A stretch of DNA of 64,000 nt from Oscillospiraceae bacterium (GCA_020025515.1 JAHHRZ010000007.1:1-64000), one strand, 5' to 3'; counted from the stretch's first letter, positions 53,427 to 62,740 are shown. The notes: generated from the letters alone by a model not told the origin. Program-made: numbers and translations.

Positions 53427-53455
53427 ACTATATCAGATTTAATGTAGTTGTACAA
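53427..53455 (-). promoter_or_regulatory. Promoter of the ktrB-to-rnc operon
   Basis: TTGTAC (53450-53455), 17-base spacer, TATAGT (53427-53432). The genes to rnc overlap or lie within about 30 bases of each other, giving a 9.5-kb unit with no visible internal terminator. Confidence 0.7.
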
Positions 53456-53476
53456 GCCCCTTTTATCAAAACCGAT

Positions 53477-54355
53477 TTATCTCAGCTGCTTTTGCAGCCT
53501 TTGGATATACTCCGGATCCGTGCCGCAGCAGCCTCCCAGAAGATTGGCGCCAAGGGCATACGCCTGCATCTGAACGGCTGCAAATTCTTCTGCTTCCATG
53601 GGATATTCCGCGATTCCGCCCTCCCGGATCACCGGGTTTCCCGCATTGGGTTTGGAAATCAGGGGACCTCGCACAAATCGGCGCAGACGGCTGACCAGAC
53701 CAGGCAGCTGGTCCGATGCTGCCACGCAGTTAAATCCCACCCCATCGGCCCCGGCCTCTTCCAGTTCCTTCAGCACAGGCCCTGCATCCATTCCGGAGAA
53801 AAAGCTTCCGTCAGGCTGCATGGTGAAGGTAATCAGGACGGGGACATTGCCCCCTTCCAGCTCGGCGGCAGTCAAAATAGCCTCCGCCTCCTGGGGATAC
53901 AGCAGAGTTTCTCCTGCCAAAATGTCCACGCCGCCTTCTAACAGCCCCGCAATCTGCCGGCGGTATTGCTCCACCAGGGTGGAAAACAGTTCTCCATTCC
54001 AGGATTCCAAGGTTCCTGCCATGGTGGAGATATCTCCCGCCACAAGGCAGTCCTCCCCTGCGGCTCGCCTGGTGATGGCCACGAGGTTCGCATTCAGGTC
54101 CTCTGCCGTTCCCTGCCAGCCTGCTTTTTCCAGGGTTGCGGGCTGTGCCTGAAAGGTGGGCGCATACAGAATGTTGCTTCCGGCCCTGCGGTATGCCCGC
54201 TGAAGCATCTCCACATCCTGAGGATGGTCCAGTGCCCAAAGCTCTGTCACCGCCTCCCGGGGCATCCCCATACGGCGCAGCTGGGAGCCTGTGGCCCCAT
54301 CCAACAGCACCGGGCCCCGCTTGATCCATTCTCTCCACTGTACTTTGTTCATCAT
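53477..54355 (-). CDS. Homocysteine S-methyltransferase family protein
   Basis: A 292-residue protein equal to the N-terminal domain of MetH or to MmuM/BhmT. It has the DGATGSQLRRMG opening, the first zinc cysteine in GFNC and the paired cysteines in GGCCGT, so the zinc site is intact. It would transfer a methyl group to homocysteine, but the donor (S-methylmethionine, betaine or a partner corrinoid protein) is unknown. No cobalamin-binding domain or MTHFR gene is adjacent. The start may be either of two tandem ATGs (54355, 54352) after GGGGAGG. Confidence 0.88.
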   Translation of the reverse strand: MMNKVQWREWIKRGPVLLDGATGSQLRRMGMPREAVTELWALDHPQDVEMLQRAYRRAGSNILYAPTFQAQPATLEKAGWQGTAEDLNANLVAITRRAAGEDCLVAGDISTMAGTLESWNGELFSTLVEQYRRQIAGLLEGGVDILAGETLLYPQEAEAILTAAELEGGNVPVLITFTMQPDGSFFSGMDAGPVLKELEEAGADGVGFNCVAASDQLPGLVSRLRRFVRGPLISKPNAGNPVIREGGIAEYPMEAEEFAAVQMQAYALGANLLGGCCGTDPEYIQRLQKQLR

Positions 54356-54379
54356 CCATCCTCCCCAGACATTTTTTAC

Positions 54380-54408
54380 AGTATACCCATTTCTCCACTC
54401 TTTGGCAA
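54380..54408 (-). promoter_or_regulatory. Promoter of the homocysteine methyltransferase gene
   Basis: TTGCCA (54403-54408), 17-base spacer, TATACT (54380-54385). I see no SAM riboswitch (S-box) in the short leader. Confidence 0.68.
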
Positions 54409-54488
54409 GAGGTTCCCGGAGACAACTGTGAAAAAGCGCAAATCCCCTCTGTTTTTTTCAAATAAATTGTGAAATAGCACCAACATGA

Positions 54489-54517
54489 TTGACGAATATC
54501 CAAAAATCTGCTATACT
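54489..54517 (+). promoter_or_regulatory. Promoter of the M29 aminopeptidase gene
   Basis: TTGACG (54489-54494), 17-base spacer, TATACT (54512-54517). Confidence 0.75.
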
Positions 54518-54558
54518 CACCATTGAATTCCATGCAATTTTGAAAGGAGTATCGCCCA

Positions 54559-55782
54559 ATGAAGAAAACCGTTCTGCGTGAATACGCAAAACTGATTGTT
54601 CGTACCGGTGTGAATGTCCAGAAGGGGCAGGATGTACTCATCTATGCCGGCCTGGATCAGCCCGAATTCGTTGCCATGGTGGTGGATGAGGCTTACAAGG
54701 CAAAGGCCCGGAAGGTCACCGTCAACTGGTCTTATCAGCCTTTGCAAAAGCTCCACATCCGCCATCAAAGTGTCACAACCCTGGGCACTGTGGAAGCCTG
54801 GGAAGAGGCACGCCTGCAGCACTATGTAGATATCCACCCCTGCCGCATCCATTTGGTTTCTGAGGATCCCGATGGCCTCAAGGGCGTGAATCTGGAAAAA
54901 ATGGCTAAGGGCCGTCAGGCCTCCTATAAGATCCTCAAACCCTATTCCGATCAGCGCCAGAACAAAGAGCAATGGTGCATTGCTGCCGTCCCCGGTGCCG
55001 CCTGGGCCAAGAAGATTTTCCCCAACCTCACTAAGAGTCAGGCCATGGAAAAGCTGTGGGAGGCCATTCTCTCCACTTCCCGGGTGGATGACGATCCCCT
55101 GGCTGCGTGGGATGCTCACAACAAGGACTTGAAGGAACGCTGTGATTATCTCAACAGTCTGGGCATTTCCAAGCTTCACTATACCGCTGATAATGGCACT
55201 GATTTTACCGTTGGCATGATGCCCGAAGCACAGTTCTGCGCTGGTGGGGAAGAAACTCTGAGCGGCGTGTTCTACAACCCCAATATTCCCACTGAGGAGT
55301 GTTTCATTTCTCCCAACAAGCACCAGGCCGATGGCATTGTCTATTCCAGCAAGCCTCTGTCTTATCAGGGCCAGCTCATTGACAACTTCTCCATCCGCTT
55401 TGAAAACGGTAAGGCTGTGGAGGTACACGCCGAACAGAATGAGGATCTGCTGAAAACCATGATTTCCATGGACGAAGGCGCCTCCTATCTGGGCGAATGT
55501 GCTCTGGTCCCCCAGACCTCCCCCATCTCCCAGAGCGGCCTGCTGTTCTATAACACCCTGTTTGACGAGAACGCAGCCTGCCATCTGGCTCTGGGCGCCG
55601 GCTTCCCTGACACCTTTAAGGATTTCCAGAATAAAACCCTGGAGGAATGTAAGAGCTGCGGCATGAACGACTCCATGATTCATGTGGACTTCATGATCGG
55701 CTGCGACAGCATGAATATCGATGCCATCACCCAAGACGGCAAAGTGGTCCCCATCTTCCGCAAGGGCAACTGGGCGTTCTAA
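54559..55782 (+). CDS. M29-family (thermophilic-type) aminopeptidase
   Basis: A 407-residue metallo-aminopeptidase of the AmpS/AmpT/PepS family, which removes N-terminal residues in the cytoplasm using two metal ions. Ligand-like residues are visible in the C-terminal half: the Glu of YLGECALVP, the His of NAACHLALGAGF and the His-x-Asp of MIHVDFMIG. The family N-terminus (LREYAKLIVRTGVNVQKGQDVLI) is well kept. AAAGGAG precedes the ATG. It is monocistronic. Confidence 0.93.
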   Translation: MKKTVLREYAKLIVRTGVNVQKGQDVLIYAGLDQPEFVAMVVDEAYKAKARKVTVNWSYQPLQKLHIRHQSVTTLGTVEAWEEARLQHYVDIHPCRIHLVSEDPDGLKGVNLEKMAKGRQASYKILKPYSDQRQNKEQWCIAAVPGAAWAKKIFPNLTKSQAMEKLWEAILSTSRVDDDPLAAWDAHNKDLKERCDYLNSLGISKLHYTADNGTDFTVGMMPEAQFCAGGEETLSGVFYNPNIPTEECFISPNKHQADGIVYSSKPLSYQGQLIDNFSIRFENGKAVEVHAEQNEDLLKTMISMDEGASYLGECALVPQTSPISQSGLLFYNTLFDENAACHLALGAGFPDTFKDFQNKTLEECKSCGMNDSMIHVDFMIGCDSMNIDAITQDGKVVPIFRKGNWAF

Positions 55783-55819
55783 GAATCCCCTTCTTTCCCC
55801 TGCGTCATCGGACACAGAA

Positions 55820-55863
55820 AATATCCCGGAAGCCCTTCAAGAAAGAAGGGATTCCGGGATATT
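55820..55863. terminator. Bidirectional terminator between aminopeptidase and murC
   Basis: A long stem: 12 bp (AATATCCCGGAA, 55820-55831, with 55852-55863) continued by CCTT/AAGG around a short loop. TTTT follows on the minus strand and GTTT on the plus strand, ending both convergent genes. Confidence 0.85.
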
Positions 55864-55865
55864 GT

Positions 55866-57239
55866 TTACCTCTTCAGCAGCGCCTCGCCTGCTTTATAGA
55901 TATCGCCTGCACCTACGGTGAGTACGATATCATCCGGCTGGGCGGTACGGCTCAAATAGGTGGTGACCTCCGGCAGGGTGTCGAAAAAGACGGAGCCGGG
56001 AATGTGGTTGGACAGATCTCTTGCGGAAATCCCATAGGTATTGCGCTCCCGGGCCGCATAAATCTCAGTCAGGACCACATGGTCCACTGTGCGCAGCTCC
56101 CGCACGAAATCATCAAACAGGGCCGCGGTACGGGAATATGTATGGGGCTGGAAGGCCAAAATCACACGGCGGTAGCCCATGGCCTTTACTGCCTCAATGG
56201 TGGCGTGAAGCTCACCGGGATGGTGGGCATAGTCATCATAAATATCCGCTCCATTGTAGTTGCCCTTGTACTCCAGCCGACGGCCCGCCCCACGGAAGGA
56301 TTCCAGACCACGGCTTACAGCCTCGCCGTCAATGCCCAGAACCCAGGCAGCGGCAATGGCGCCCAGTGCGTTGGCCACATTGTGCTTGCCGTAAACGCTG
56401 AGCCGCACATCGCAGTAGTGCTTTCCGTCGCAGACCACGGAAAAGTCCCGCCAGTCATCGGAATAGTTCATGCCATGGACCCGATTCTGCTCCCCAATGC
56501 CGAAGGTAATGGGATTCAAGCCCTCCAGAGCCTGCATGGTATTCGCATCATCGCCGTTTGCCAGGATTTTGCCGGTCTTTTCAGGCACCAGTTTCGCAAA
56601 TTTCCGAAACGACTTTTCAACAGCCGCCAAATCACTGAAATAGTCCAGATGATCTGCCTCAATATTCAGGACCACCGCCAGGGTGGGGAAGAAATTCAAG
56701 AAGGAATCGCAGTATTCACAGCTCTCCAGCACAATGGAATCTCCCTGGCCCACCCGGTGGCCTGCATGCAGGATGGGAAGATATCCGCCAATCATTACCG
56801 TGGGGTCCCATTGAGCTTCCATGAGGATATGTGTCATCATGGAGGTGGTTGTGGTTTTTCCGTGGGTGCCGGAGATGCAGATGGCATTTTTGTAGCTCTG
56901 CATCAAAACACCCCAGGCCTGAGACCGTTCAAAAACAGGAATTCCCGCTGCTCTGGCGGCGGCAATTTCCGGATTATCGTTGTGGGCAGCGGCTGTTCTG
57001 ATGATGCAGTCTGCCCCGATGATATTATCTGCACTGTGACCAATATAGACCTTGATCCCGTGGGACTTCAGTTCATCTGTGGAGACAGAGGAGTTCATAT
57101 CAGATCCGGTGACCTCAATGCCCATGCCCTGGAGCACCAGACCCAGAGGCCGCATGGAGACACCGCCGATGCCCACCAAATGGACCCGTTTGCCGGGTCT
57201 GAGGAGATTTTTCATTTTATTCAGGTTAAAAGAAGCCAT
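55866..57239 (-). CDS. murC: UDP-N-acetylmuramate--L-alanine ligase
   Basis: Adds L-alanine to UDP-MurNAc, starting the peptidoglycan stem peptide. The 457-residue protein has the UDP-binding N-domain (VHLVGIGGVSMRPL), the ATP loop SGTHGKTTTT at 123-132, the Mg/substrate region (ADHLDYF) and the C-domain motif DDYAHHPGE. The ATG at 57239 follows GAGGCG; a GTG-started longer reading is less likely. It is monocistronic here, away from other mur genes. Confidence 0.96.
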   Translation of the reverse strand: MASFNLNKMKNLLRPGKRVHLVGIGGVSMRPLGLVLQGMGIEVTGSDMNSSVSTDELKSHGIKVYIGHSADNIIGADCIIRTAAAHNDNPEIAAARAAGIPVFERSQAWGVLMQSYKNAICISGTHGKTTTTSMMTHILMEAQWDPTVMIGGYLPILHAGHRVGQGDSIVLESCEYCDSFLNFFPTLAVVLNIEADHLDYFSDLAAVEKSFRKFAKLVPEKTGKILANGDDANTMQALEGLNPITFGIGEQNRVHGMNYSDDWRDFSVVCDGKHYCDVRLSVYGKHNVANALGAIAAAWVLGIDGEAVSRGLESFRGAGRRLEYKGNYNGADIYDDYAHHPGELHATIEAVKAMGYRRVILAFQPHTYSRTAALFDDFVRELRTVDHVVLTEIYAARERNTYGISARDLSNHIPGSVFFDTLPEVTTYLSRTAQPDDIVLTVGAGDIYKAGEALLKR

Positions 57240-57282
57240 ATAAAAGCGCCTCACTTAAAAGACAAATTCTGTTCAGCTTTTC

Positions 57283-57311
57283 ATTATAGTATACTGCAAC
57301 CTGCATTACAA
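57283..57311 (-). promoter_or_regulatory. Promoter of murC
   Basis: TTGTAA (57306-57311), 17-base spacer, perfect TATAAT (57283-57288). Confidence 0.75.
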
Positions 57312-57352
57312 GTGTTTTTTATGAAATCCTTATGATTTTTATGGATATTTCC

Positions 57353-57381
57353 AAAAAAGAGACCGCCAAAAGGCGGTCTCT
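57353..57381 (-). terminator. Terminator of the MacAB-like export operon
   Basis: A perfect 10-bp stem (57358-57367 with 57372-57381), TTTT loop and TTTTT run on the minus strand. Confidence 0.92.
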
Positions 57382-57415
57382 TGTGCGGATATCAATAGGC
57401 TGCGCTTTCTTAGGC

Positions 57416-58762
57416 TTAATCTCTGCGCAGTGCCCGGATGGGGCTGAGATTTGCAGCTTTCGCCGCAGGCAGCAAGCCAAACAGAACGCCGATCAGAGTG
57501 GAGAAAGCCACTGCAATAATGGTTGCGGGAATGCTCACCGCCACAGGTACATGGGTCAGCTTGGAAATCAGCTGAGCCGTACCCACACCGGAAAGGACAC
57601 CCAAAAGGCCGCCCAGGCATGTGAGCACTGCGGCCTCTGTCAAAAACTGCCACAAAATCCTGCGGCGTTTTGCACCCAATGCCTTCTTGAGGCCGATCTC
57701 ACTGGTTCGCTCCGTTACGGATACCAGCATGATATTCATAACACCGATGCCACCTACCAGCAAAGAAATGCTGGCAATCCAAATCAGCTGATTATTGGTG
57801 GCGTTGCTCATGTCCTGAAGCTGCTGGGCCTGTTCCAGCAGGTCCTCGCTGCGGTAGCTGAAGCCGGAACTGCTCTGGAATTCACCGGGTCCTGCTGCAT
57901 CCACGGCAACGTCTGTCACAACCTCCTGCTCCTGCTGTACCTCTTCTTCCTCCCGATAGGCCACGCTGCTGGCAATCTGGGTCTCCGTAAGCTTATCTGC
58001 CACCGCCTTACCCGCCACTGTCATTTCATCCGTGCTGTTGGCCTGAACTGCCACCGACTGCGGCTCATCAAAGCGGTAGACAACAGGCCAAACGGAATCC
58101 GGCATATAGACAGAACCGCCTGTGGTCTCTGCATAGAGGTAATAGTCATTCATATTCTTGATGTTCGGGGTGAAGCTGGAGGTGCTGGCTACCACGCCTA
58201 CCACTGTGAATGTTTCACCCTTGATTTCCAGGGTCTGACCTACAGGCTCAGCTCCGTCAAAGAGGCTGGCTGCCGCTTTCTCGTCTACGATCACAACCTT
58301 TCGATAGTTCTCATAGTCCGAATCCAAAAAGCCTCTGCCGCCGCTCAGGCGATAGCCCTCCACCTGAAAATAGGCCTGATCGATGCCGAGAACCCGACCG
58401 CTGAGGGAAGTATTGTGGTAAAACACTTCTCTTTCAGAGTAGGGACGGACATGATAAAAAGAAACAGCTTTGACTCCATCCAGCTTTTCCAGTTCCCCGC
58501 GCATTTCCTCCTGAATGGGAGTCACTCCCTTTGGGTTCTGGTTATAGCTCATATCATAGACATTGTTGCCGTTGTGCAGCTGCACCGTTACCACATTGTT
58601 TCCTGCGCCAATGAGGTTCTGCTTGATCTGCTCATTGGTTCCCTTAATGGTGGAAACAATGGTCATAATGGCAGCGATACCAATGATAATGCCCAGCATT
58701 GTCAGGAAAGAGCGGAGCTTGTGGCCCCAGATTCCCTGGAATGCCAATCTGATATTTTCCAT
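57416..58762 (-). CDS. MacB/FtsX-type ABC transporter permease
   Basis: A 448-residue permease with MacB topology: one transmembrane helix near the N-terminus (about 18-38), a large extracytoplasmic domain (MacB_PCD, about 40-320), then three C-terminal helices in an FtsX domain ending in LSPIRALR. It would couple to the ATPase encoded two genes upstream and to the adaptors to move substrates (lipids, peptides or signals) at the outer membrane face, as YknZ does in Bacillus. AAGGAGGG precedes the ATG. Confidence 0.92.
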   Translation of the reverse strand: MENIRLAFQGIWGHKLRSFLTMLGIIIGIAAIMTIVSTIKGTNEQIKQNLIGAGNNVVTVQLHNGNNVYDMSYNQNPKGVTPIQEEMRGELEKLDGVKAVSFYHVRPYSEREVFYHNTSLSGRVLGIDQAYFQVEGYRLSGGRGFLDSDYENYRKVVIVDEKAAASLFDGAEPVGQTLEIKGETFTVVGVVASTSSFTPNIKNMNDYYLYAETTGGSVYMPDSVWPVVYRFDEPQSVAVQANSTDEMTVAGKAVADKLTETQIASSVAYREEEEVQQEQEVVTDVAVDAAGPGEFQSSSGFSYRSEDLLEQAQQLQDMSNATNNQLIWIASISLLVGGIGVMNIMLVSVTERTSEIGLKKALGAKRRRILWQFLTEAAVLTCLGGLLGVLSGVGTAQLISKLTHVPVAVSIPATIIAVAFSTLIGVLFGLLPAAKAANLSPIRALRRD

Positions 58763-58774
58763 GATCCACCCTCC

Positions 58775-60478
58775 TTAATTGAACGTATACAGCTCGGTTA
58801 CATCGGCCTCTTCCGTAGGGGCCCCCTCTTTCAGCCCGTCGCCATAGGGGAACGCGATGTAGTCTGTCATCGTCAGTCCAGAGAGAACTTTGGTATTATT
58901 GCCATTGTTCACAGTTGCGCCGGTTTTGATCTCCCGTTTTTCCAGAAGCCCTTCCGCATTTCTTACATATACATAACTTTTTCCGTTTTCCGTCAGGATA
59001 AACGCGGATTCCAGGAAAAAGGCATCCTCCTGATCCTGGGTGGTACTATAGGAAATCTCCGCAAAATACCCATCTTGCAGGTTGGCATCCTCACTGACAG
59101 AGACGGTAAAGGGATAGCTGGAGCTGTTGGGATTTCCGTCATACAGATTGCCGCTTACAGGATAATCCCCGATCTCCACGATGGTTCCCTCATAAGTAGA
59201 GAAATCATTATAGCTGGTGACTGTCACCGTCTGACCAATGGAAATAGCCTCTCGATTCAGCTCGTTGACACTGCCCTGGATCAGGAAACCGCCGCCACCG
59301 GAAATTTTCACAATGGGCTCTCCCGTCTCTGCCGCCTCCTCCGCGGAAATCACAGAAACCACATGTCCGGAAATTTCACTGGTGATTTCCCCATTGTCAA
59401 ATTCCTTCTGCATGATCTGAAGCTCCGCCTTCGCCATTTTGAGAGAGAAGGTCAGATCTTTGATTTCCGCTTCCTTTTCTGTCTTCTTCTGCGCTATTTC
59501 CGTGGCTGTAAAGCCGCTGTTCCAGATGATTTCATCCTCCGGCTCCGGTTCCTTGTTCTCGGAAGGTACGAAGAACTCAATGATATATTTCGGATCAGGC
59601 GCAACAGGAGGCTCTGGGGGAGCCGGAGGAGCTGGAGGCTCTGAAGGGGCTGTAGTCTCCGTAGTCTCTGTAGGCTCTGTAGTCTCTGTGGGCTCTGTAG
59701 TCTCTGTGGTTTCCGGGGTCTCTGTGGTCTCCGATGCCGCTGCCCCTTCCGTCTCTGGGGCGGGAGTCGTTTCCGTCGGCTGCGGAGCAGGCTCCACGAT
59801 CCGGGTAATATGCATCCCCACACGATTGGTCACTTCTCCCGCTGCACTGTTCCCCTGCCGATACTCTGCAACCAGGTACACATCGCTTCCCCCGGTGCTG
59901 TCCGCAATGAGGCTGTTCATCAACTCATTGGTAAACTGGATGTTTTGATCCACCCAGACTCTAGCAGGGCTTCCGCTGGTCCCCTTACCGGCGTAAATCT
60001 GATATCCGTTGCCTCCCAGCTCTCCCTTAGGCCCAGGAGCCCCGGAAGAGGGCTTATCCGGTTTTTCCAGATAAACAATGGGCTTCATATTTCTGATTGC
60101 CACCAATTCCTTTTCCGCATCCTTGAGGCGAAGCTCATCACGCTTGATTGCCAGCTCTTTTCGGTCCAGAGCCAGCTGGGAAATGGTGGTGTCATAGGTC
60201 AGCAGTTTGGCTCCCTTGGAGACCTTCTGCCCAACCCGGACATGCACCGCTGTGACCATCTGGGTATTTGACAGATGGACCGCCTGGAATTTATCCGTTT
60301 TGACTTCGCCGCCGGTGGTGGAATCACTATCCCAGTTCAAATAGGCCATATTATTGATGTCATAGACATGGACAGGCTCTACCGGCCGAGTTTCCATGTA
60401 TATAAAGACCCCGGCTCCCAACGCTCCCACCAAAAGGATAGACAGAAGACTGATCCACAGCTTTTTATGCTTCTTCAT
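58775..60478 (-). CDS. Membrane-fusion (MacA-like) adaptor with a large hairpin insertion
   Basis: An extracytoplasmic adaptor, 567 residues. An N-terminal anchor (about 7-27) is followed by the first lipoyl half (71-98), helix 1 (about 100-130), an insertion of about 195 residues, helix 2 (about 326-362), the second lipoyl half (about 365-393) and a beta-barrel and C-terminal region. The insertion holds a Gly/Pro-rich piece, a small beta region, and a Thr/Glu/Pro-repeat linker (about 233-295). The start at 60478 has GGAGGGAG upstream and overlaps the ATPase gene by 14 bases. Confidence 0.85.
   Translation of the reverse strand: MKKHKKLWISLLSILLVGALGAGVFIYMETRPVEPVHVYDINNMAYLNWDSDSTTGGEVKTDKFQAVHLSNTQMVTAVHVRVGQKVSKGAKLLTYDTTISQLALDRKELAIKRDELRLKDAEKELVAIRNMKPIVYLEKPDKPSSGAPGPKGELGGNGYQIYAGKGTSGSPARVWVDQNIQFTNELMNSLIADSTGGSDVYLVAEYRQGNSAAGEVTNRVGMHITRIVEPAPQPTETTPAPETEGAAASETTETPETTETTEPTETTEPTETTETTAPSEPPAPPAPPEPPVAPDPKYIIEFFVPSENKEPEPEDEIIWNSGFTATEIAQKKTEKEAEIKDLTFSLKMAKAELQIMQKEFDNGEITSEISGHVVSVISAEEAAETGEPIVKISGGGGFLIQGSVNELNREAISIGQTVTVTSYNDFSTYEGTIVEIGDYPVSGNLYDGNPNSSSYPFTVSVSEDANLQDGYFAEISYSTTQDQEDAFFLESAFILTENGKSYVYVRNAEGLLEKREIKTGATVNNGNNTKVLSGLTMTDYIAFPYGDGLKEGAPTEEADVTELYTFN
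59651..59734 (-). repeat. Thr-Glu-Pro coding repeat
   Basis: Imperfect tandem repeat within the adaptor gene, encoding TTEPTE-type units with a core period near 18 bases (residues about 249-276). The length is a multiple of three, so unit gain or loss would keep the frame. Confidence 0.75.
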
Positions 60479-61268
60479 TTGCTTCTCCCTCCTCCGGCTT
60501 CTCCGAATGTTCCTGATACCGCTGATGGAAACGCTCAAACAGCGTCTCGGCCATGCCTCCGGCAGTTGCTTTTCTCAGAGGATCGTCACCTGTCTCGTCT
60601 GCGTCTGCCTGAAGACAGCCATCCAGAATCCGATAGAGCTTGTGCGCGCACCGACCTACGGCTGGCTCATGGGTAATCATCAAAATCGTCATTCCCTGTT
60701 CTGACAGAGATTGGAAAATCTCCATTACCTGCACGCCTGCCGCCGTATCCAAAGCGCCCGTGGGTTCGTCGGCCAGCAGAAGCTCCGGATTTCCCACAAT
60801 GGCTCTGGCAATGGCCACACGCTGACACTGACCACCGGAAAGCTGATTGGGCCGAAAATTGGTTCTATCTCCCAATCCCACTGCTTCCAGGGCCTTTTGC
60901 GCTCTGTCCCGCCGCTCTTTCAGCTTCACGCCCGCATAGAGAAGGGGCAGCGCAACATTATCCAGTGCAGACATTTTAGGCAGCAGGTAGAAATTCTGAA
61001 ATACAAAGCCAATGTGTCTGTTCCGAATATCCGCCAGCTCGTTGTCCTTCATTCCGCCCACATTCTTCTCCTTGAGCAGGTATGTGCCGGAGCTGGGTTG
61101 GTCAAGACAGCCGATAATGTTCATCAGGGTGGTTTTACCGGAACCGGAAGGGCCCATAATGGCAATATAGTCTCCCTGGTGAACCTGCAAATTTACATTT
61201 TTCAGAACCGGCACCTCTTCTTTTCCCTGGGTGTAGTTCTTGCAGACATCTCGAAGTTCCAGAATCAT
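60465..61268 (-). CDS. MacB/LolD-type ABC transporter ATP-binding protein
   Basis: The ATPase of the export system, 267 residues. Walker A is GPSGSGKT (39-46), the Q-loop QNF, signature LSGGQ at 143-147 and Walker B LLLADEPTGA (163-172). The last 45 residues are an acidic tail beyond the usual ~225-residue length. It is placed between the two adaptor genes and separated by two bases from the upstream one. Confidence 0.94.
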   Translation of the reverse strand: MILELRDVCKNYTQGKEEVPVLKNVNLQVHQGDYIAIMGPSGSGKTTLMNIIGCLDQPSSGTYLLKEKNVGGMKDNELADIRNRHIGFVFQNFYLLPKMSALDNVALPLLYAGVKLKERRDRAQKALEAVGLGDRTNFRPNQLSGGQCQRVAIARAIVGNPELLLADEPTGALDTAAGVQVMEIFQSLSEQGMTILMITHEPAVGRCAHKLYRILDGCLQADADETGDDPLRKATAGGMAETLFERFHQRYQEHSEKPEEGEANEEA

Positions 61269-61270
61269 AC

Positions 61271-62740
61271 TCAGCCCCCCAGATTACCGCTAGAAGAGGT
61301 CTGGCTACCGCCGGACGCACTGTAGGTAGACAGGTTTCCATCGGAGCTGGTGCCAATGTTGGAATTGGAAGTGCTGTTGGTGGAAGGTTTTTCTGTCTCG
61401 GTGTTCGTTGTCTCCTCGTCATCCGCCTGCGTAGGCAGCATCTGCTGGGGATCCTGAGATTCCTCCGGTACCGCCTGCTCGTCGTCCAGATTATCCGGCA
61501 TCTCTTCCATATCATCAATCATATCCGTGCCGTCTGTCCCCTCTGTGATCTGGGTCGCCTCAGACTGGTCCAGAGTGGTTCCGGCGCCTACCTTGCAGGT
61601 TTCATCCGGGAAGGCAATATAATCTTCAATGGTCAACCCTTCCACAATCTCGTGGACCATAGCGGTCTCTTCATAGCCGCCCAGAGTGACATAGCGCTTT
61701 TCCAGCAACTTTTCTTCGTCTGCTGCCCATACATAATTGGAAATCGTCCCGTCTTCCGCCTCTTCCTCACACAGATAATACTCGGGGAGCCAGATGCCTT
61801 CCCCGGTGGGAGATTCCTCGACGGCAATTTCCAGATAGACATGCTGGCCCAGCATCAAGCCGGTGGGATCTGTCAGGTTCACATAGAAGGGATAGCTGCT
61901 GGAGCTGGTCATCTCATCATGACCGCCCCCAAAGCCCATGTCCATCATGCCGCCGTTCATGCCATCACCCTGGCTGCCTTCCGCCACGCCCTTGAGGTCC
62001 ACTTCTGTGACGGTGCCGGTCCAGGTTTGTTCACTGTCGGTCCGGGAAATGGCTTTGATGGGAGTTCCTTCTACAATTTCGCCCAGATTCATCTCATTGA
62101 TGGTGCCCTTGATGCGATAGGCCCCGGATTTCTGGATAGTGATGTAAGGCTTTGGCTGCCCATTCATATCCGTGCCGCTTTCGTTGACGGACGCAATCCG
62201 TCCGGACACCGGTGCAATCACACGAATATTGGACAAGGTAGATTTGAGCTGAGAAATTTCTTTCTCCTGCACCTTCATATTGTAGTCATTCTCTTTTTTT
62301 GCGGCTTCCCGATCGGAAATCTCGATGGTATACTTGATCTTTTCACTTTCCGGAGCATCCTTCTCTTCCTTTTGGAGTTTCTTGATTTCGGATGCCAAAG
62401 TGGTGGAGTTGTTCTTCAGGCGATCCAGCTCCAGCTGCTTCTTGGAAAGCTGCACATCGATGCTCTCGGAGTCATACTCAAACAGTACATCTCCCTGATT
62501 GACGCTGTCTCCCACAGAGACATACAGCTCCTTCACCTTCTGGTCGGCATTGCGCTGAATCTGTGTTTCTTTTTCCGAAACCACCACACCTGCGAAGCGG
62601 TCGCGCATGCCGATGCTTCCCACTCCTATGATCTCACCTACATTTTGTACATATACGATTGTATCCGGTTTCTTGCTGCAGCCCCACAGTCCCACAAGGG
62701 ATGCGGCACCTAACACAGCTGCAATCCATTTTTTATTCAT
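61271..62740 (-). CDS. Lipoprotein membrane-fusion adaptor
   Basis: The first gene of the operon, a 489-residue adaptor. A short signal ends in the lipobox LWGC (C21), so it is probably a lipoprotein. Then follow a lipoyl half (VKELYVSVGDSVNQGDVLFEYD), a coiled-coil hairpin (about 95-165), the second lipoyl half (VIAPVSGRIASVNESG), a beta-barrel containing a Gly/Met-rich insertion (about 265-282), and a Ser/Thr/Glu-rich tail of about 110 residues. GGAGG precedes the ATG. It shares domain order with the second adaptor but is clearly different. Confidence 0.87.
   Translation of the reverse strand: MNKKWIAAVLGAASLVGLWGCSKKPDTIVYVQNVGEIIGVGSIGMRDRFAGVVVSEKETQIQRNADQKVKELYVSVGDSVNQGDVLFEYDSESIDVQLSKKQLELDRLKNNSTTLASEIKKLQKEEKDAPESEKIKYTIEISDREAAKKENDYNMKVQEKEISQLKSTLSNIRVIAPVSGRIASVNESGTDMNGQPKPYITIQKSGAYRIKGTINEMNLGEIVEGTPIKAISRTDSEQTWTGTVTEVDLKGVAEGSQGDGMNGGMMDMGFGGGHDEMTSSSSYPFYVNLTDPTGLMLGQHVYLEIAVEESPTGEGIWLPEYYLCEEEAEDGTISNYVWAADEEKLLEKRYVTLGGYEETAMVHEIVEGLTIEDYIAFPDETCKVGAGTTLDQSEATQITEGTDGTDMIDDMEEMPDNLDDEQAVPEESQDPQQMLPTQADDEETTNTETEKPSTNSTSNSNIGTSSDGNLSTYSASGGSQTSSSGNLGG

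Noticed and set aside
54517..55815. 432-codon minus-strand open frame opposite the M29 aminopeptidase
   Set aside because: The plus frame has family motifs, a promoter and a ribosome site; the reverse frame is a shadow.
59651..59734. Tandem repeat as a CRISPR-like array
   Set aside because: The units are contiguous, in frame within a coding gene and without spacers; it encodes a Thr-Glu-Pro linker.
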